Assembly (NCBI GenBank): GCA_021797915.1
Contig: JAJZYT010000001.1
Span: forward strand, 118,067 to 182,066
Reading direction: 5' to 3'
DNA length: 64,000 nucleotides
Source of the DNA: Thermoplasmata archaeon
GTDB lineage: Archaea > Thermoplasmatota > Thermoplasmata > Thermoplasmatales > GCA-001856825
Made by a program: the position numbers and the translations under genes. Under the pieces are notes generated by a model. The model saw nothing but the letters and a program-made list of their open reading frames with translations, had not been told where the DNA came from and searched no databases. Positions 10,274-20,260 of this stretch are shown here, one piece after another (position 1 is the first letter of the stretch; each line of letters opens with the position of its first letter).

Positions 10274-11647
10274 TTAATTGAAGTGTTTGGCCATCTCCTT
10301 GTTCTCCTTCAGGCTCAATAATTCTTCAACAACTCTTTCTGCCTGTTTGTTAGTCCTGGTGCGCGGATCCGCCATCAACCATTCTAAGAGCGTCTCCTTT
10401 CCGCCATCCGTGAAAGCCTCAAGTGCCCACTCCATTCTCTGGATTCTCGGAAGAATCGAAAAGTTCATCACTTTCTTTGGAAGTTTTCTGCCTCCGATTC
10501 TATGGATCCCCTTTCCATCAATTACTGAAGGAGTCTCAACTGCAACATTATCTCGGATTCCTTCAAAAATTCCGTTATTGATAACGTTGACTTGATAGTT
10601 ACCTCTCACATCGTTTGCCAAAGCGTTTAGTATTGGAACAACAGGTTCATCGCTGATTCCAGATGGAAATAGATTTGAAAGAGATTCTTTTGTGTTTTCG
10701 AGAGCATTGTTTATTGAGGACATATGCCTCTTCTCACTATCCAGGTAAAATTTCCAACCTATTGCAGAATCGAAGCCACCGAGAGCTCCATACCATCGGA
10801 CCTTTGTCCTGTGATTTCTGTGATACTTCCAGGATCCGCTCCGGACGGTATCTCCAATCGGAACTAGTCCAAATTCATTGTACATATCCACCATCGCTGG
10901 CGACATCTGAACACTCAGTGGGTTTGACCTAGTTGTAGTCAGCCACCCTTTGTAAAACGAATGGTATTCCTTGTCGACCCATTCTCGAAGGATAGGGTAA
11001 GCATTTTCTTGACGATTCTTGAACTTGGTCATCCAAATTGTGTGATTGAGACCCATAGACTCAACTTCCATCTCCTTCTCTCTGAGTCCGACTGAACCTA
11101 CGATATCCCTATACTCCATGTGACCGTGGCACACTCCCACCAACTTTATCTTGAACAATCGTCCTATCAACGTCGTTAGTTCAAACACCGGATTTGAAAG
11201 TTGAAGTAGCCAAGATTCCGGGCTCAACTCTTCGACATCTTCTGCAATCTCTCTTGCAAGCTTAAGTTGGTAGTATCCCCAGATAGTATGGTAGTCAGAT
11301 ACCATGTTCCACTCTACGCTATTTATCCCCCTAAAGTATCCATTTTTCTCAGAGATGGCCCTCATCTTTTCATAGTACTGGTGTCCTCCAGCCATTGCCG
11401 TATTTATTACGAAGTCGGAATCTTTGATGGCTTCTTTCCTGTTTTTAGTCTTGAGAACCGTCGTTTCAAATTTTACCTCAGCAGAATATCTCTTCGCCAG
11501 CCTGTACACTGAGTTGAGGCGATCCTCATCTATGTCCATCAGAGAGATTATGCTTCCCTTCATTTCTGGAGTCGAGCAGAGATCGTGTATTATAGTAGAA
11601 CTCCAGAACAAACTTCCTGCTCCTAGTAGTGCAATCTTTAAAGGCAC
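10274..11647 (-). CDS. glycoside hydrolase family 4 (NAD/Mn-dependent alpha-glucosidase/alpha-galactosidase-like)
   Basis: KIALLGAGSLFWSSTIIHDL Rossmann start, LQLSNPVFELT, VGVCHGH Cys/His metal site. Confidence 0.85.
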   Translation of the reverse strand: MPLKIALLGAGSLFWSSTIIHDLCSTPEMKGSIISLMDIDEDRLNSVYRLAKRYSAEVKFETTVLKTKNRKEAIKDSDFVINTAMAGGHQYYEKMRAISEKNGYFRGINSVEWNMVSDYHTIWGYYQLKLAREIAEDVEELSPESWLLQLSNPVFELTTLIGRLFKIKLVGVCHGHMEYRDIVGSVGLREKEMEVESMGLNHTIWMTKFKNRQENAYPILREWVDKEYHSFYKGWLTTTRSNPLSVQMSPAMVDMYNEFGLVPIGDTVRSGSWKYHRNHRTKVRWYGALGGFDSAIGWKFYLDSEKRHMSSINNALENTKESLSNLFPSGISDEPVVPILNALANDVRGNYQVNVINNGIFEGIRDNVAVETPSVIDGKGIHRIGGRKLPKKVMNFSILPRIQRMEWALEAFTDGGKETLLEWLMADPRTRTNKQAERVVEELLSLKENKEMAKHFN

Positions 11648-11810
11648 AATAGGTCACTCACGTCAATTATCACCAATAAAATAATAAAGGCTTCGAGAAC
11701 CGCATGTTAGTTCAACATCATAATGGAAATTCACCTAAGTCTTCCCTATCTCACAAGGTATTGTTTCAATAAACAAGACGTTAAATTTAGGGAAGAGATG
11801 GCTCTTTGTA

Positions 11811-12725
11811 ATGGAAAACGACATCGTTTATTTTCAGGCTCACACTCATTCAAAATACTCTATAAACAGACTGAGCGGAGAGGGAGTTTTTCACAAGTTA
11901 ACGTGGCCCATTGAACGTTTCATCCTGAGAACAATAATGAAGAGTCCAAAAGGGCTCTTGAAGTTGGCCCACAAGAAAGGAGTTAGTTATGTGGCCGTCA
12001 CCGACCACAATCGTGTACCAGCGATAGACGAAGGGAGAGATTATTTGATTACCGGGGAGGAGTGGGGTCAAAGAAAGGGTCATTCAAATCTTATCAACCT
12101 CGTGGTATCTGTTTCTCCAGAGTGTGGATATTTTGAAGGGATCGAACCAGAAAGTCCAAAAGACTTCCAGAGTGCTGCAGTAGAAACCGCCAGACAGGGA
12201 GGTTTTGTTTCAATCAACCATCCCTTCAAGAAAGATGCATGGGTATGGGGGGAGGAAAGTTACCCCCTCGCGAACGCTCTCGAAATATGGAATGGAAAAT
12301 GGTGTGAAGAGAACCAGAAAGCACTTGATTTGTGGCAGAAATTACTGGTCGGTGGATCCAAGATATGGTGCATGGCGGGGAACGATTTTCACGTCAATCG
12401 CATCTTCAACATAGATTTCCAGGTAATTGCTTTCACAAATACTGATTCAAAGCAGTCTCTGATCTTAAAGCTAAAAAATGGAGATTTCTCGATCACAAGA
12501 GATACTGGAACCCCCATTGTCTTTCTCCGCAAAGATCTAAGTTATCTAATCGAAAAATATCGAGAACCAATAGAACTGAGGGTGGTTTTCCCCAGTCACA
12601 CCGAAAAAAGACAAGATCCTTCGAAAACAGGAGTAATAGAAAGGAAGGAGAATCAGAATTTCGTGAGATTAGAACTATGGGAAGAAAATACCCCTCTCAG
12701 TTTTTCTAATCCCGTTTTCCTTTGA
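11811..12725 (+). CDS. PHP-domain metallohydrolase (CehA/McbA-like)
   Basis: FQAHTHSKYSIN, VAVTDHNRVPAI, GEEW, SINHPF, GNDFH: PHP metal-binding pattern. Confidence 0.78.
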   Translation: MENDIVYFQAHTHSKYSINRLSGEGVFHKLTWPIERFILRTIMKSPKGLLKLAHKKGVSYVAVTDHNRVPAIDEGRDYLITGEEWGQRKGHSNLINLVVSVSPECGYFEGIEPESPKDFQSAAVETARQGGFVSINHPFKKDAWVWGEESYPLANALEIWNGKWCEENQKALDLWQKLLVGGSKIWCMAGNDFHVNRIFNIDFQVIAFTNTDSKQSLILKLKNGDFSITRDTGTPIVFLRKDLSYLIEKYREPIELRVVFPSHTEKRQDPSKTGVIERKENQNFVRLELWEENTPLSFSNPVFL

Positions 12726-14294
12726 TCCGTACAGCAGTGCTTGGACGAGAAAAGCCGATGAGCCAGGGAAGTGAATGCCAGTGAGGCATCTTCCGGTTTC
12801 ACGATCTATTGTTTCACAGCTGAGCCCGTCATCCATGGACAGGTTCTCCAACACAGATCCGTCTCCAATTCCCGATAACACTTGGGTGGCATAAGAGTGA
12901 ATCCACGGTTGATTGACGTGCCTGTTTCCAAATCCGCCAAATTTCCCTTCTATTTTGAATTCATTCTTGTCAGACTTGATCCATTCCAATGTGTTCTTGA
13001 ATACTCTGGACTCTTTTTCAATAAATCCAAGATACGGAAAGAGGAGAAGGGAACCGGTGGGATCATCATAGAACTCGTAGTGACCGTTCAGGTCAGAGGA
13101 ATAAGAAAACATGTCGTCCTTGACCAACGCTTTCATGATGTCTTCCTTAATCCTTTCAGAGTACTCCAGGTAGGTTCGATCCAGTAAGACATCCTTGACT
13201 CTCAAGGCATACGTGCGCATCGAGTACCAGAGGGCAACGTTGTCAAAAGTAACGTAGGGGTATGTAGTGGGGTCATCCGAACTGTTTAAATCCGTGCTAA
13301 ATAAATTGTACTCTTCGCTCTTCCTTGAAATGAGTATGTCCATCAGTTGGCTAGTTCTTGTAACAGTATCTTCAGGAGTTAGCACGTTGTGAATTATTGC
13401 TCTTTCTAGTGCAAGAAAATAGTACGACAACTGATCTAGTTCAAAGCCGTCGTACAATATGCGCCCATCCATATATAGAGAATGAATTCCTTTATGCTTC
13501 CAATATTTTGTAAACAGCAATGAAAGAAGAACCCTTGCCCTTTCTGGATCGTATCGTTCTATCACCGGAAAGGTCCAGAATATGAAATCTCTAGCCCAAA
13601 ATCCACTAGATACATAGTACTTCGGACTCTTCGAAGCAATAATGCAATCATCTTCATTGTCTATGAATTTCGAGTTCGAGTTGAAGATCGACATTAGAAT
13701 GTTGTCTCTCACAACCTTATTGTCGACTTCCTCTAATCGGCTCATGTAGTTATCTGTCTCAATCTCAAGATTACTTTCTCCGATCCTTGAGAGATGAACT
13801 ACATTCAGAACCGCTCTATCGGGAGTGTCCCCAATGCCTACAAAGCACCCGCTATTCCCTTGTCTAAATGCAATAGATGGAAGGCGATCTCCTATAGAGA
13901 TGTAATAGGCAGGAGTTTCAGACCAGTTAGTCTTTTTGTTCCTTACTCTACTGGGGATTTCCCAGAATATCTTCGAATAGGCACTCACGATGAGTTTACT
14001 GCGTATCTTGATTCCAAGGTAAAAACCCGGCCTGTCTGGGGGAATCACTATCTTTATCCCTGCATCTCTAGAGATCTTCTCCAGCCATCCAGAACCTCGG
14101 AAGTCATTCTCCGAGACAAGCCCACGCACTCTGAAACAGACTAGTGTCGATCCGCTGCTGACCGGGAAACAGATCTCCAGAACGTCTTCTTTTATGATAA
14201 TTGAAAGGTAATAGTTAGCACCTAACCTGTAATTCTGCTTGACAACTCTGTCGGGCGAAGTTATTAACTTCTTATTGGCAAAGTCATAACTCAA
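12675..14294 (-). CDS. (alpha/alpha)6 six-hairpin glycosidase-like protein
   Basis: YYVSSGFWARDFIFWTFPVIERYDPERARVLLSLLF..., DGFELDQLSYYFLAL: glucoamylase/trehalase-superfamily-like. Confidence 0.6.
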   Translation of the reverse strand: MSYDFANKKLITSPDRVVKQNYRLGANYYLSIIIKEDVLEICFPVSSGSTLVCFRVRGLVSENDFRGSGWLEKISRDAGIKIVIPPDRPGFYLGIKIRSKLIVSAYSKIFWEIPSRVRNKKTNWSETPAYYISIGDRLPSIAFRQGNSGCFVGIGDTPDRAVLNVVHLSRIGESNLEIETDNYMSRLEEVDNKVVRDNILMSIFNSNSKFIDNEDDCIIASKSPKYYVSSGFWARDFIFWTFPVIERYDPERARVLLSLLFTKYWKHKGIHSLYMDGRILYDGFELDQLSYYFLALERAIIHNVLTPEDTVTRTSQLMDILISRKSEEYNLFSTDLNSSDDPTTYPYVTFDNVALWYSMRTYALRVKDVLLDRTYLEYSERIKEDIMKALVKDDMFSYSSDLNGHYEFYDDPTGSLLLFPYLGFIEKESRVFKNTLEWIKSDKNEFKIEGKFGGFGNRHVNQPWIHSYATQVLSGIGDGSVLENLSMDDGLSCETIDRETGRCLTGIHFPGSSAFLVQALLYGSKENGIRKTERGIFFP

Positions 14295-15318
14295 TTTCTA
14301 CAGTCCCCTCTACATAGTCCAATGATTGATTGGATAAGGTATGTCGGTCAACATATTCATTCAAGCTGTATCCAGGAATGCCAGTTATCGAATGAAAACC
14401 TGTAACCGGTAGATTTCCAATATAGCTCATCCTAGTGTCTCCAACTTCTGCCTTCTTTGTTATGCCGGATTGTCCTTCAAATCTAATGTCAAGCAAATTC
14501 CCAACCATCATGGGATTGATAACGTTCTTGATCCTTTCCATTCTTTGAGTAATGTGATACGCAGAGTCCATCCATTCTTCCGGTTGCCATCTGCCGTTAC
14601 TGAGGAAGGAATTCCACTTTCCAGGATTGGCATCCGGCTGTATAATTAGATCTGCATCTTCCAGTTCTGAGATGTACGTGGGTTCAAAAGCATCCAAACT
14701 GATTGCTATGCCGATCTTCTTTTCATCAAGCTTGAAAGGGGACACGGTTGAGATGTCCCCGCCAGAGATCCCAAGATCTGATTCCATGGCGGTTGGAAAA
14801 ACCTTGTCTTGTCTGAATAAAAGTTCGCCAGAGGTGCCGAATACAAATGCGGTGTTGTAAACTCTTGCTATAGAGAATTCCCAGTTTTCACCCTTCTTTT
14901 CGAATCTAGGCATATTGTTGCACGCAAGAGTGTGAACAGAGTATTCTTTGGAAAGAGAACTAAAAAAATTATAGAATTTTCGAACAAAAAGATCCGTGAG
15001 GGAAAGAAAGATGGCAGTTGTAAAATTCTGAATATCATTTTCCTTTGCAATTGAATCTATCCTCCTTTGGTCTTTGGAATAAAGTACCTGCATTGCTTCG
15101 AGCGAGGACTGTGCTTTCATTCCCGCAAAGGCAGTTAGGAGTCCGATATCTTCGGGGAAAACTATAAAGTCGCCGGGATTGGTATTCTTATAAAACCTTT
15201 CAACGTGAGAGGGAAACCCACTCCCGAAATCATCGACCTCAATTTTGAATTGAACCCCGATAAATCTCACGAATGTTATATTGTCAGGAAACTTAAAAAC
15301 TTTCTTTAGATCTACCAA
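14284..15318 (-). CDS. carbon-nitrogen hydrolase (nitrilase-fold) homologue lacking the catalytic Cys
   Basis: FPED (Glu), RQDKVFP (Lys), KIGIAISLDAFEP in place of IGxxICYDxxFPE. Confidence 0.65.
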   Translation of the reverse strand: MVDLKKVFKFPDNITFVRFIGVQFKIEVDDFGSGFPSHVERFYKNTNPGDFIVFPEDIGLLTAFAGMKAQSSLEAMQVLYSKDQRRIDSIAKENDIQNFTTAIFLSLTDLFVRKFYNFFSSLSKEYSVHTLACNNMPRFEKKGENWEFSIARVYNTAFVFGTSGELLFRQDKVFPTAMESDLGISGGDISTVSPFKLDEKKIGIAISLDAFEPTYISELEDADLIIQPDANPGKWNSFLSNGRWQPEEWMDSAYHITQRMERIKNVINPMMVGNLLDIRFEGQSGITKKAEVGDTRMSYIGNLPVTGFHSITGIPGYSLNEYVDRHTLSNQSLDYVEGTVEIEL

Positions 15319-15327
15319 ATTTCTGTT

Positions 15328-16296
15328 TTATTCCACTACTTTAGTAAGCTTTGAAGGTTTATCGGGGTTTAGGCCAAGAGAGGTGGAGCTGTAATAGGCC
15401 AGAAATTGACCAAAAAGCAAGCTTAAAATGGAATCGACCGTTTCGTTCTGGGTAGAAACATCATATTTCTCTGTCAAGAAGTTCCTCACATCCAATACTT
15501 TGCTGCCGTAGGACAGCAGCTCCCCCGAGATTTTACTATCGTTAGAGAACATGAAAACAGACCAATTGCTGTCCAGGATCTGTTTCGGACCGTGGAGAAA
15601 TTCCCTTACTGGGAAAGCATAGCTCACCGCATTGCTGGTTTCCATCAATTTCAAAGATGCTTCAAGGGCGATCGGATACAACAACCCAGACCCTAGAAAC
15701 ACAGTATTTCTTGCAGATGTTTCAGCTATTCCTTGAATTGTCTCTTTACCGTCCACTATTGCCTTCGTTCCTCTCCTGATTTCTTCCAAAGTTACAGTAA
15801 ATTCTTCATCCTGAGAGTTAAGAGATATTTTCAAAGAAGTCAGCAATTGCGAGAGATGTGATTTTGTTGCGGCAACTGACAGCTCACTTCCAACGTCTGT
15901 GTATATAGTAAAATCTGTAATATTTCCAAGTTTAGATTTACTTGCATTTGTGATGGCTATGACAGTAGAGCCTGCTCTCTTCAGCATTTCAGCGGAACGC
16001 AGAGCATCGATGCTGTTTCCAGACTGACTGAAAACAATGGAAGAGGTTCCAGACTGCTTGACAGATAGCAACTTCTCGGCTTCGCTGGAAAATATGGGAA
16101 TGCAGGTCATTCCCTTCCTGTTCAGGAGCACTGAGAGATAAATTGCTGCGTGATAACTGGTCCCATTTCCGATAGCATAAACTACCCTTGATCTGTCAAG
16201 GATGTCGTTAACACGCTCTAAATCTGCAAATTCCTTGGTTTTGAAATCTTCTACTATTGCTGGTTCTGACTCAATTTCCTCCAGCATCGAATGCAT
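15328..16296 (-). CDS. SIS-domain sugar isomerase/deaminase (GlmS C-terminal/GlmD/AgaS-like)
   Basis: VYAIGNGTSYHAA, FSQSGNSIDALRSAEMLK, SVAATKSHLSQL, EFLHGPKQIL. Confidence 0.85.
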   Translation of the reverse strand: MHSMLEEIESEPAIVEDFKTKEFADLERVNDILDRSRVVYAIGNGTSYHAAIYLSVLLNRKGMTCIPIFSSEAEKLLSVKQSGTSSIVFSQSGNSIDALRSAEMLKRAGSTVIAITNASKSKLGNITDFTIYTDVGSELSVAATKSHLSQLLTSLKISLNSQDEEFTVTLEEIRRGTKAIVDGKETIQGIAETSARNTVFLGSGLLYPIALEASLKLMETSNAVSYAFPVREFLHGPKQILDSNWSVFMFSNDSKISGELLSYGSKVLDVRNFLTEKYDVSTQNETVDSILSLLFGQFLAYYSSTSLGLNPDKPSKLTKVVE

Positions 16297-16344
16297 GCTA
16301 CCCGAATAGGCTTCTTCTTATATTTCTTTGTTCAATCATTGTAG

Positions 16345-17775
16345 CTAAGGCAATGGTAGTCCTTTGCAAATTTTTTCATAAATGTCTGCGGAATTTCGTT
16401 TTATTCTTTCCTTGGTTTTGTAATCAACGGAATACAGGCCAAACCTCATGGAATACCCGCTAGCCCACTCAAAGTTGTCGAATAGAGACCAGTGAAAATA
16501 TCCCTTTATAGGTATACCTTCGGAAGAAATTGATTGAGACAAAGAGGACAAGTGGTCGACTATGAATTTCCCCCTTTTGGTGTCGGTAGCATCTGCTATT
16601 CCATTTTCCAAAATGTATATTGGTTTCCCGTACCTTTCATAGATCCATTTCGAGACGTGTTTGATACCGTCAGGATAGATGTCCCATTTGAAATCTGAGC
16701 AGTCCTCGCAGGGAAGGACTTTCATTGGCAGTACTCCGGCGTACTTTTCTTCCTCAGAGTACTTCACCCTTAACCTTGTATAGTAGTCGATTCCAACGTA
16801 ATCTGTTTGACCGAAGTTTGGAATCTTTTCGTCTGGATTGCCACTTAGGCTATTATCAAATTCCCCTTTAATTGCAGCGTTGAGGACCCACTCATTATTC
16901 AAGTACCTTGCAGTGTTTGCAATCTCCGCATCCCTCTTATCGCCACTTGCAGGTTCGAAGTAGGGAGGGGCGGTACCTATTCCTACCTCTCTCTTCGTAT
17001 TCTTCTTTAGGATTTTGTAAGCTAGATTGTGAGCAAACGCAAGATTTCTCTCAACCTTGAACCCAAGAGGAATGTTATCTAGGCCAGGTGGAAATCCGGA
17101 TGTTGTCCCAAAAACATATCCATTCGTGGCTATAACTTCTGGTTCGTTAATAGTCTCCCACCATTCTACCTTCGGGCCAATTGTCTTGGAAATGAAGTAT
17201 GCATATTTTGCAAATTCTTCCACAGTCGTAGTATCCAGCCAGCCCTTGGCTTTGGCGTGCTCGATGTCGTAATGACACATAACTGGTTGATGGAGCCAAG
17301 TTGGTAGTGGCCAGTGATAAAGTGTCATAAACACCTTGAGTCCAAGGGAATGTGCATAGGCTACCATTTTTGAGTATCGATCCATTGCTTCTTTGTCTGC
17401 ATTCGACTGAAGCTGAGCAAACGTGTTACTAGACTCAGTGAAGGTTAAAGGCTCTCCATTGGCATTCCTGGTGAATTCGGCATCTACTGAAAATGTTGGC
17501 TCCTTGAAAATTCTTGCCCATTCTATGCTCATCCTAATCGCATTATTTCCAAGCGATCTTGCCCTCTTCATATCCTCCTCGTATAGGTCCCAGAATCCAT
17601 CTCCGTCTTGCGGCTTATCACCCGATACCAGTCCATCCTTTATGATCTGTTCATTATTTGCCCATTCGTACCAATCCGTTTTCTCAAAATTGCTGTCCTT
17701 TGAACTTCCCATTTCTGTCTGAAAAGCTGAAATTGCAGTTCCCCAAATGAATCCCTTCGGAAACTTGATCTCCAT
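16345..17775 (-). CDS. GH1 beta-glycosidase
   Basis: MEIKFPKGFIWGTAISAFQTEMG start; WETINEPEV acid/base and PIYILENGIAD nucleophile; ATG at 17775 preferred. Confidence 0.93.
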   Translation of the reverse strand: MEIKFPKGFIWGTAISAFQTEMGSSKDSNFEKTDWYEWANNEQIIKDGLVSGDKPQDGDGFWDLYEEDMKRARSLGNNAIRMSIEWARIFKEPTFSVDAEFTRNANGEPLTFTESSNTFAQLQSNADKEAMDRYSKMVAYAHSLGLKVFMTLYHWPLPTWLHQPVMCHYDIEHAKAKGWLDTTTVEEFAKYAYFISKTIGPKVEWWETINEPEVIATNGYVFGTTSGFPPGLDNIPLGFKVERNLAFAHNLAYKILKKNTKREVGIGTAPPYFEPASGDKRDAEIANTARYLNNEWVLNAAIKGEFDNSLSGNPDEKIPNFGQTDYVGIDYYTRLRVKYSEEEKYAGVLPMKVLPCEDCSDFKWDIYPDGIKHVSKWIYERYGKPIYILENGIADATDTKRGKFIVDHLSSLSQSISSEGIPIKGYFHWSLFDNFEWASGYSMRFGLYSVDYKTKERIKRNSADIYEKICKGLPLP

Positions 17776-17891
17776 GAGACCCAATGAATTCCCCCGATAA
17801 GAAATTGTCCAATAATATGAGACTGGCAAATGAATTTTAGCGAATTAAAATCTAAAGAAGATTTAAATGTGGCATGAGATTCCTGTTCCAA

Positions 17892-18641
17892 ATGGACTTC
17901 TCTGAATATTTGAAGAAAGTTGAGCTAGATGAAACACGAAAAAATCTTATTCTGAAATCAAAGAAAATAGTTTCTTTCTCACCGCACCCCGATGACAATG
18001 AATTGGTAGCTGGTGGTTTCGTTGCGAGGAAGATCACCGATGGGTCCGAATTCCATCTGGTGGTTGCAAGCGATGGAAGAAAAGGAAGCAGAACGATTGG
18101 GGAAGAAGCACTTAAGGAGATTAGGGAGAAGGAGCAGCGGAATGCTCTCTCTATACTCGGATCTAAGAACGTCAGGTTCCTCGGATATAGGGACTCCGAG
18201 GTGCCACAACCTTCATCGCTTAGGAACGACGTTATCAAGGTCATTCGAGAATTATCCCCAGACCTCGTGCTGACTGTGGACCCTTTCCTTCCATACGAGA
18301 TTCATCCAGATCACGTGAATATGGGGATGGCAGTGCTACAAGCGGTACTTTTCGAAGAATTCCCAAATTTTGGGGAAGGCAAGCCTGTGAAAAGTCCGAA
18401 TGTCGCCCTAGGTTTCACTTACAACCCAAATGTAATACTAGGCTGTGACGATAATATCGACAAGAAGATTTCAGCAATGAAGGCACACAGTTCTCAGTTC
18501 ACGGAAGATGCAATAGAATTGGTCAAAGGGATAATGCGTCTTTACGGACAGAGAGTGGATAGTCAGTATGCGGAACCGTTCAGAGTTCTTATGCCGCACG
18601 AGTTACACGTGAATGTTTTGGGAGGTATGAATCCATGGTAA
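17892..18641 (+). CDS. PIG-L/LmbE-family N-deacetylase
   Basis: SFSPHPDDNELVAGG (PHPDD) and EIHPDHVNMG zinc motif. Confidence 0.9.
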   Translation: MDFSEYLKKVELDETRKNLILKSKKIVSFSPHPDDNELVAGGFVARKITDGSEFHLVVASDGRKGSRTIGEEALKEIREKEQRNALSILGSKNVRFLGYRDSEVPQPSSLRNDVIKVIRELSPDLVLTVDPFLPYEIHPDHVNMGMAVLQAVLFEEFPNFGEGKPVKSPNVALGFTYNPNVILGCDDNIDKKISAMKAHSSQFTEDAIELVKGIMRLYGQRVDSQYAEPFRVLMPHELHVNVLGGMNPW

Positions 18642-19990
18642 CTGCTGATACTCCCAACATAATCGGTAAAGGGAGTCCTTCTGGAAATTCGGATTCTGGA
18701 ATTCTGCCAATGAGTCTGAAGATCCTTTACAGTTTTGGACAGATGGGAGTAAATTTGCCAGGATACTTCTTTGTTTACCTTTGGACGATTTATTCCCCTC
18801 ACGGAGGAACACAGCTTATGCCGGCCTACCTGCTCGGGGCTGCGTATGGCGTCGGGGTCATAATACAGGCCGTCGCAAATCCGTTCATTGGGAATATGAG
18901 TGACAAGCTCAAGTGGAAGATGGGACGGAGGAGACCATTCATACTGACTGGTTTCATTCCTCTTGCCATCAGTTTCCTTCTATTGTTCAGACCTATATCT
19001 ACCAACCAGATTGCTAACTTCATCTATGTTTCAGTCGACTTTGCCATCTACAATTTCCTCTACGCGTTTGTGGTGCTTCCCTACCTTGCAATGATACCTG
19101 AGATTTCACTCAATTCGAATGACAGGGTAAAGCTACTGAGCGTTGGCTCCTATTTCAATGCAATTCCCACAATTCTTCTCCTCTTCATAACAGGTATTCT
19201 ACTCAGCAAGGGGTATTCTTTCTTTGACGTAGGTGCAATGGTGTCCGTCGTGATCATAATCTCTTTCCTCGTACCATTAGTCTCAGTCAGGAGGGAAAAA
19301 TTCCAATCGCTTTCTCCACAGTCGTATAATCTTCAGAAGGCACTTGGAAGCACCCTGAGAAATAGGACATTCTTGATGTTCATTGCCGCCTACGTGTTCA
19401 TAATTTTCGGAATGTATTCTTTCATCAATGCAATAACGTACTACACCGGGATAGTCATCCTTCCAGGTAGCTCCGAACCAACATATTCTAGCTACTCTTC
19501 ATTCATTCTCGCTATAATATTTGTCTTCCTTGCGATATTTTCGGTTGTAACCATTAAGATTTCAAAGAAACTGAACAAGAAAAAGGCGATGATCATACTC
19601 TCCTCTGTCCTCGCAATTGGAATGGTTTTACTCGGTATAATGCCTTCAAATCCACCTCTTGAATTGCTAATCCCCATCCTCGCCGTAGTTGGAATGGGAG
19701 CAACTGCCCCGATAATCCTTACCTATGCAATTTTATCAGACATCATTGATGAAGATGAGTTAAAGACAGGATATAGAAGGGAAGGAATGTACTTTGGGAT
19801 CCAAGGACTGATCGAGAGAGTCCCTTATGCACTATCTGGAGCTTTTGTTGGACTGTACTATTCGGCTGTTTATCTTCCATCATCTTCACAAACTGCTATG
19901 AGATATCTTGCATTCATCGCAGCTATTTCGACTGCCATAATGGTTGTAATTTTCTCAAGGGTGCCACTTAAGGAGAAACTGAAAGGGTAG
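18635..19990 (+). CDS. GPH/MFS-type sugar transporter (MelB-like)
   Basis: GNMSDKLKWKMGRRRPFILTG motif and about 12 TM; 7-nt overlap with the deacetylase gene. Confidence 0.85.
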   Translation: MVTADTPNIIGKGSPSGNSDSGILPMSLKILYSFGQMGVNLPGYFFVYLWTIYSPHGGTQLMPAYLLGAAYGVGVIIQAVANPFIGNMSDKLKWKMGRRRPFILTGFIPLAISFLLLFRPISTNQIANFIYVSVDFAIYNFLYAFVVLPYLAMIPEISLNSNDRVKLLSVGSYFNAIPTILLLFITGILLSKGYSFFDVGAMVSVVIIISFLVPLVSVRREKFQSLSPQSYNLQKALGSTLRNRTFLMFIAAYVFIIFGMYSFINAITYYTGIVILPGSSEPTYSSYSSFILAIIFVFLAIFSVVTIKISKKLNKKKAMIILSSVLAIGMVLLGIMPSNPPLELLIPILAVVGMGATAPIILTYAILSDIIDEDELKTGYRREGMYFGIQGLIERVPYALSGAFVGLYYSAVYLPSSSQTAMRYLAFIAAISTAIMVVIFSRVPLKEKLKG

Positions 19991-20260
19991 GAACAGCAAA
20001 GAGAGTGGGTCTCACTGAAATTCTTGTGGGCGATATAGTGAAAACCAAAAATAAAGTTTATCAATTGTTCCAGAATTAGATCACAAATAGGTGCAGCCAG
20101 ATTCCAGTCAATGACAGAAACGTAGCGTTTACGATTGCGGCGTTTGTTCCTATATCCGCTGCAGTTCACGGGGCTGGGGTTGTGAGATTCATGAAGAGAA
20201 CGATACTTGAGTTTCAGATTCAAATTCAAAGTCTTTATAGGTATGATTGCTGACAAGCAT

